Shown here in pieces: positions 61,780 to 64,000 of a stretch of DNA of 64,000 nt (positions are counted from its first letter, which is position 1; each line of letters begins with the position of its first letter). A program made the position numbers and the translations under genes. Below the pieces are notes generated by a model. It was not told where the DNA came from, made no database searches, and saw only the letters and a program-made list of their open reading frames with translations. The stretch spans positions 158,396-222,395 of the forward strand of contig NZ_JAUXOV010000073.1 in NCBI RefSeq assembly GCF_030684215.1. The letters are read 5' to 3'. Source of the stretch: Pseudotabrizicola sp. Lineage in GTDB: Bacteria; Pseudomonadota; Alphaproteobacteria; Rhodobacterales; Rhodobacteraceae.

Positions 61780-63069
61780 ATGCACGACATCAAAGCCATC
61801 CGCGAAAACCCTGCCGCATTCGACGCCGCGCTGCGCCGCCGGGGATTGTCCGCGATGTCGTCGGAGATTCTGGGGCTGGATGCCGACCGCCGGGCCAAGA
61901 TCGTGGCTGCGGAAACCGCGCAGGCCGAACAAAACCGCGCCAGTAAAGAAGTGGGCGCGGCAAAGGCACGCGGCGATGACGTCGAATTTGGACGCCTGCG
62001 CGCACTGGTCGCCCAGACCAAAGCCGATATCGCGCGCCTGACCACCGAGGCGGGCGAGCAAGATACCGCCCTGCGCACTCTGCTCATGGGCATCGACAAC
62101 CTGCCCCTGCCCGAAGTCCCCGATGGCAAGGATGAGGCCGATAACGTTGAGGTGCACCGCTGGGGCACCCCGCGCAGCTTTGACTTCACCCCGGTAGAGC
62201 ATTTCGACATCGCAGGCGTCAAACCCGGTATGGATTTCGCCACCGCCGCCAAACTGTCGGGCAGCCGCTTTGTAGTGCTGCGCGGTGCCGTGATCCGGGT
62301 TCACCGCGCTTTGGCGCAGTTCATGCTGGACACCCATATCGAAGAACACGGGCTAACAGAGATGTGGACGCCCGTTCTGGTCAAGGACGACGCGATGTAT
62401 GGCACCAACCAACTGCCCAAATTCGCCGAAGACAGCTATCAGACCACCAACGGCTGGTGGCTGATCCCCACGTCAGAGGTGACGCTGACCAACACCGTCG
62501 CAGGCGAGATTCTGGACGAAGGCCAACTCCCCATCCGCATGACCGCCCACACCCAATGCTTCCGCTCGGAAGCCGGCTCGGCGGGCAAGGATACCAGCGG
62601 CATGCTGCGCCAGCACCAGTTTGAAAAGGTGGAAATGGTCACGATCTGCACGCCAGACACCCATCTGGCCGAACAAGACCGTATGCGCCGCTGCGCCGAG
62701 GGGATCCTTGAAAAGCTGGAGATCCCCTACCGCACGGTTGTGCTTTGCACCGGCGATATGGGCTTTGGCGCACAGCGCACCTTTGACCTGGAGGCATGGT
62801 TGCCCGGCCAGAACACCTACCGCGAGATTTCCAGCGTCTCTACCTGCGGCCAGTTTCAGGCGCGCCGGATGAACGCCCGCTTTCGCGCGCCGGGGGGCAA
62901 GCCGGATTATGTGGCCACGCTCAACGGCTCGGGCCTTGCCGTGGGGCGCTGCCTGATTGCGGTGCTGGAAAACGGCCAGCAGGCCGATGGCTCTGTCGAT
63001 CTGCCAGCCGTGTTGCACCCCTATCTGGGCGGGCGCACTAAAATCGCCCCTGATGGGCAGTTGGCGTGA
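61780..63069 (+). CDS. serS: seryl-tRNA synthetase
   Basis: 429 residues. An N-terminal coiled-coil arm (about 30-100) contacts tRNA, and the class II catalytic core holds motif 2 ([21 protein letters not shown]) and motif 3 ([18 protein letters not shown]). AGAGG precedes the start. It is divergent from yajC with 222 bp between. Confidence 0.98.
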   Translation: MHDIKAIRENPAAFDAALRRRGLSAMSSEILGLDADRRAKIVAAETAQAEQNRASKEVGAAKARGDDVEFGRLRALVAQTKADIARLTTEAGEQDTALRTLLMGIDNLPLPEVPDGKDEADNVEVHRWGTPRSFDFTPVEHFDIAGVKPGMDFATAAKLSGSRFVVLRGAVIRVHRALAQFMLDTHIEEHGLTEMWTPVLVKDDAMYGTNQLPKFAEDSYQTTNGWWLIPTSEVTLTNTVAGEILDEGQLPIRMTAHTQCFRSEAGSAGKDTSGMLRQHQFEKVEMVTICTPDTHLAEQDRMRRCAEGILEKLEIPYRTVVLCTGDMGFGAQRTFDLEAWLPGQNTYREISSVSTCGQFQARRMNARFRAPGGKPDYVATLNGSGLAVGRCLIAVLENGQQADGSVDLPAVLHPYLGGRTKIAPDGQLA

Positions 63070-63136
63070 AACCAAAACGCGCGGCGGGCGTTTGTCCGAT
63101 GACATTATTGCCCACGATCTTTCAATAAGGCACCCC

Positions 63137-63853
63137 ATGACCCTCCGCGCGATTCTTCTGATCCTGACCACCCTTGCCTTTGCGGTGGCCCCGTTCATCA
63201 CGCCACCCTTTACAGGCTATGCGCCCGGCGATTTCCCGGTGCAGATCGCCCGCCCGGCCATCCAACCCGCGGGTTATGCCTTTGCGATCTGGTCGGTGAT
63301 CTACCTGTGGCTGATCGCACATGCCGCTTATGGCTATTGGAAGCGCGCGCACAGCATGGATTGGGACGCTGTCCGCCTGCCCCTGATCGCCTCGCTCGCC
63401 ATGGGAACGATCTGGCTGGCCATAGCGGGGGCCTATCCGCTGCTTGCGACGCTTGGCATCCTGTTCATGCTGGCCACCGCCATGGTCGCCTTTCTTCAGG
63501 CCGATGAGTTTTACGACCGCTGGATGCTGTCGGCCCCGCTCGCGATCTATGCGGGGTGGCTGTCGGCGGCCTCTGCCGTGTCGGTCGGTGTTGTGCTGGC
63601 GGGGTATGGCGTGCTGTCCAATACCGAAAGTGCCTTGGTGATGATCGCTGTCGTCTTCGGCGTGGCGGGTCTGGTCCAATGGCTGCGCCCTTATATGCCG
63701 ATTTACGGCGCAACGGTGGTCTGGGCGCTGATCGGTGTCATCGCCGCAAATGCCGAAACCAACTTCGTCGTGGCCACAACCGCCGCCGCTGCAGCCGCCG
63801 CTATGGCCGCCGTGACCTTCTACGCGTGGCACAAGCGCCGGATTGCACTCTGA
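63137..63853 (+). CDS. TspO/MBR-related tryptophan-rich membrane protein
   Basis: 238 residues with about seven hydrophobic helices. The segment PAGYAFAIWSVIYLWL is typical of tryptophan-rich sensory/TspO-related proteins, but it is longer than the 150-160 residue TspO proper. The function (porphyrin or redox-related binding in classical TspO) cannot be assumed. It follows serS by 67 bp; AAGG lies upstream of the start. Confidence 0.72.
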   Translation: MTLRAILLILTTLAFAVAPFITPPFTGYAPGDFPVQIARPAIQPAGYAFAIWSVIYLWLIAHAAYGYWKRAHSMDWDAVRLPLIASLAMGTIWLAIAGAYPLLATLGILFMLATAMVAFLQADEFYDRWMLSAPLAIYAGWLSAASAVSVGVVLAGYGVLSNTESALVMIAVVFGVAGLVQWLRPYMPIYGATVVWALIGVIAANAETNFVVATTAAAAAAAMAAVTFYAWHKRRIAL

Positions 63854-63892
63854 CGCTTGACCTTCCCGTGGGGCTAAGGCAAGGCAGCCCCC

Positions 63893-64000
63893 ATGTTACG
63901 CATTGAAGATATCACCTATAACGTTGAAGGCCGCCCCCTGTTCGAAGGGGCGTCGGCCACCATTCCCACCGGCCACAAGGTCGGCCTTGTGGGCCGGAAC
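63893..64000 (+). CDS. ABC-F family ATPase, first 36 residues (runs off the window)
   Basis: Starts MLRIEDITYNVEGRPLFEGA and reaches KVGLVGRN, the beginning of the first Walker A, at the window edge. The pattern suits Uup/Ettα-type ABC-F translation factors. The subgroup cannot be decided from this fragment. Confidence 0.78.
   Translation, partial: MLRIEDITYNVEGRPLFEGASATIPTGHKVGLVGRN

Noticed and set aside
61558-62349. Long upstream extension of the yajC frame (371 residues in total)
   Set aside because: The extension is antisense to serS; YajC is ~107 residues and has a Shine-Dalgarno at 61557.
1-64000. CRISPR, tRNA/rRNA, IS or phage elements
   Set aside because: No regularly spaced repeats, cloverleaf sequences, transposase or phage genes were found. 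The direct repeats seen are two- or three-unit tandems only.

Overview
The window is a 64 kb stretch of alphaproteobacterial chromosome, most likely from the Rhodobacteraceae (Rhodobacter/Roseobacter side). The evidence is GC-rich coding, the envelope gene order pyrH-frr-uppS-cdsA-dxr-rseP-bamA-skp-fabZ-lpxA-lpxI-lpxB with LpxI rather than LpxH, a GTTC-N7-GTTC SOS box in front of uvrA, DUF5368/DUF1127/DUF2892 small proteins, and a LysR regulator divergent from mmsA. Almost all of it is core genome. I see no phage, insertion sequence, CRISPR array, tRNA, rRNA or toxin-antitoxin locus.

Layout. 1-9.5 kb is carbon and redox metabolism: a truncated glycogen phosphorylase behind a LacI-type operator; a Tat-exported sulfide:quinone-reductase-like flavoprotein plus small membrane protein, divergent from an NsrR-like Rrf2 regulator with two FNR-type boxes between them; two tandem gap paralogues separated by a 47-residue TTG-started membrane peptide, each preceded by GTTWGCG operator repeats; and a CPA1 cation/proton antiporter with a cNMP-binding-like tail. 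9.5-22 kb is housekeeping: coaD, a CBS protein, LysR/mmsA, DUF2892, uvrA, two MFS carriers, lpd, DUF924 and queA. 22-29 kb holds a very large AsmA/YhdP-like protein, a Bcp peroxiredoxin coupled to a DUF455 ferritin-like protein, and an overlapping M23 peptidase/bactofilin pair. 29-37 kb holds DUF2189, prfB, PBP1A, a Tat/Sec-type AMIN amidase, an aminotransferase and a DsbA-like protein.

37-50 kb is one long leftward envelope-biogenesis cluster covering UMP kinase, ribosome recycling, undecaprenyl-PP and CDP-DAG synthesis, MEP-pathway DXR, site-2 protease, BamA/Skp and lipid A. It carries an extra 45-residue membrane peptide between rseP and bamA, and lacks lpxD. 50-58 kb is miaA, an AraC regulator and a complete peptide/opine-type ABC importer with a strongly structured leader and a hairpin between the binding protein and permease genes. 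58-64 kb is Mth938-like/secF/secD/yajC, then divergently serS, a TspO-like protein and the start of an ABC-F ATPase.

The most informative observations are regulatory or small. They are the shared GTTAGCGCTA-type operator at both gap genes and at a DUF1127-like gene, the FNR/NsrR-style control region at 3.4 kb, the SOS box of uvrA, the two unannotated small membrane proteins, the structured leader at 51.85-51.93 kb, a release factor 2 with SPY in place of SPF, and a dispersed AT-core/GC-hairpin intergenic repeat. I did not find a clearly new multi-gene system. All functional calls are from reading sequence; no database search was run.
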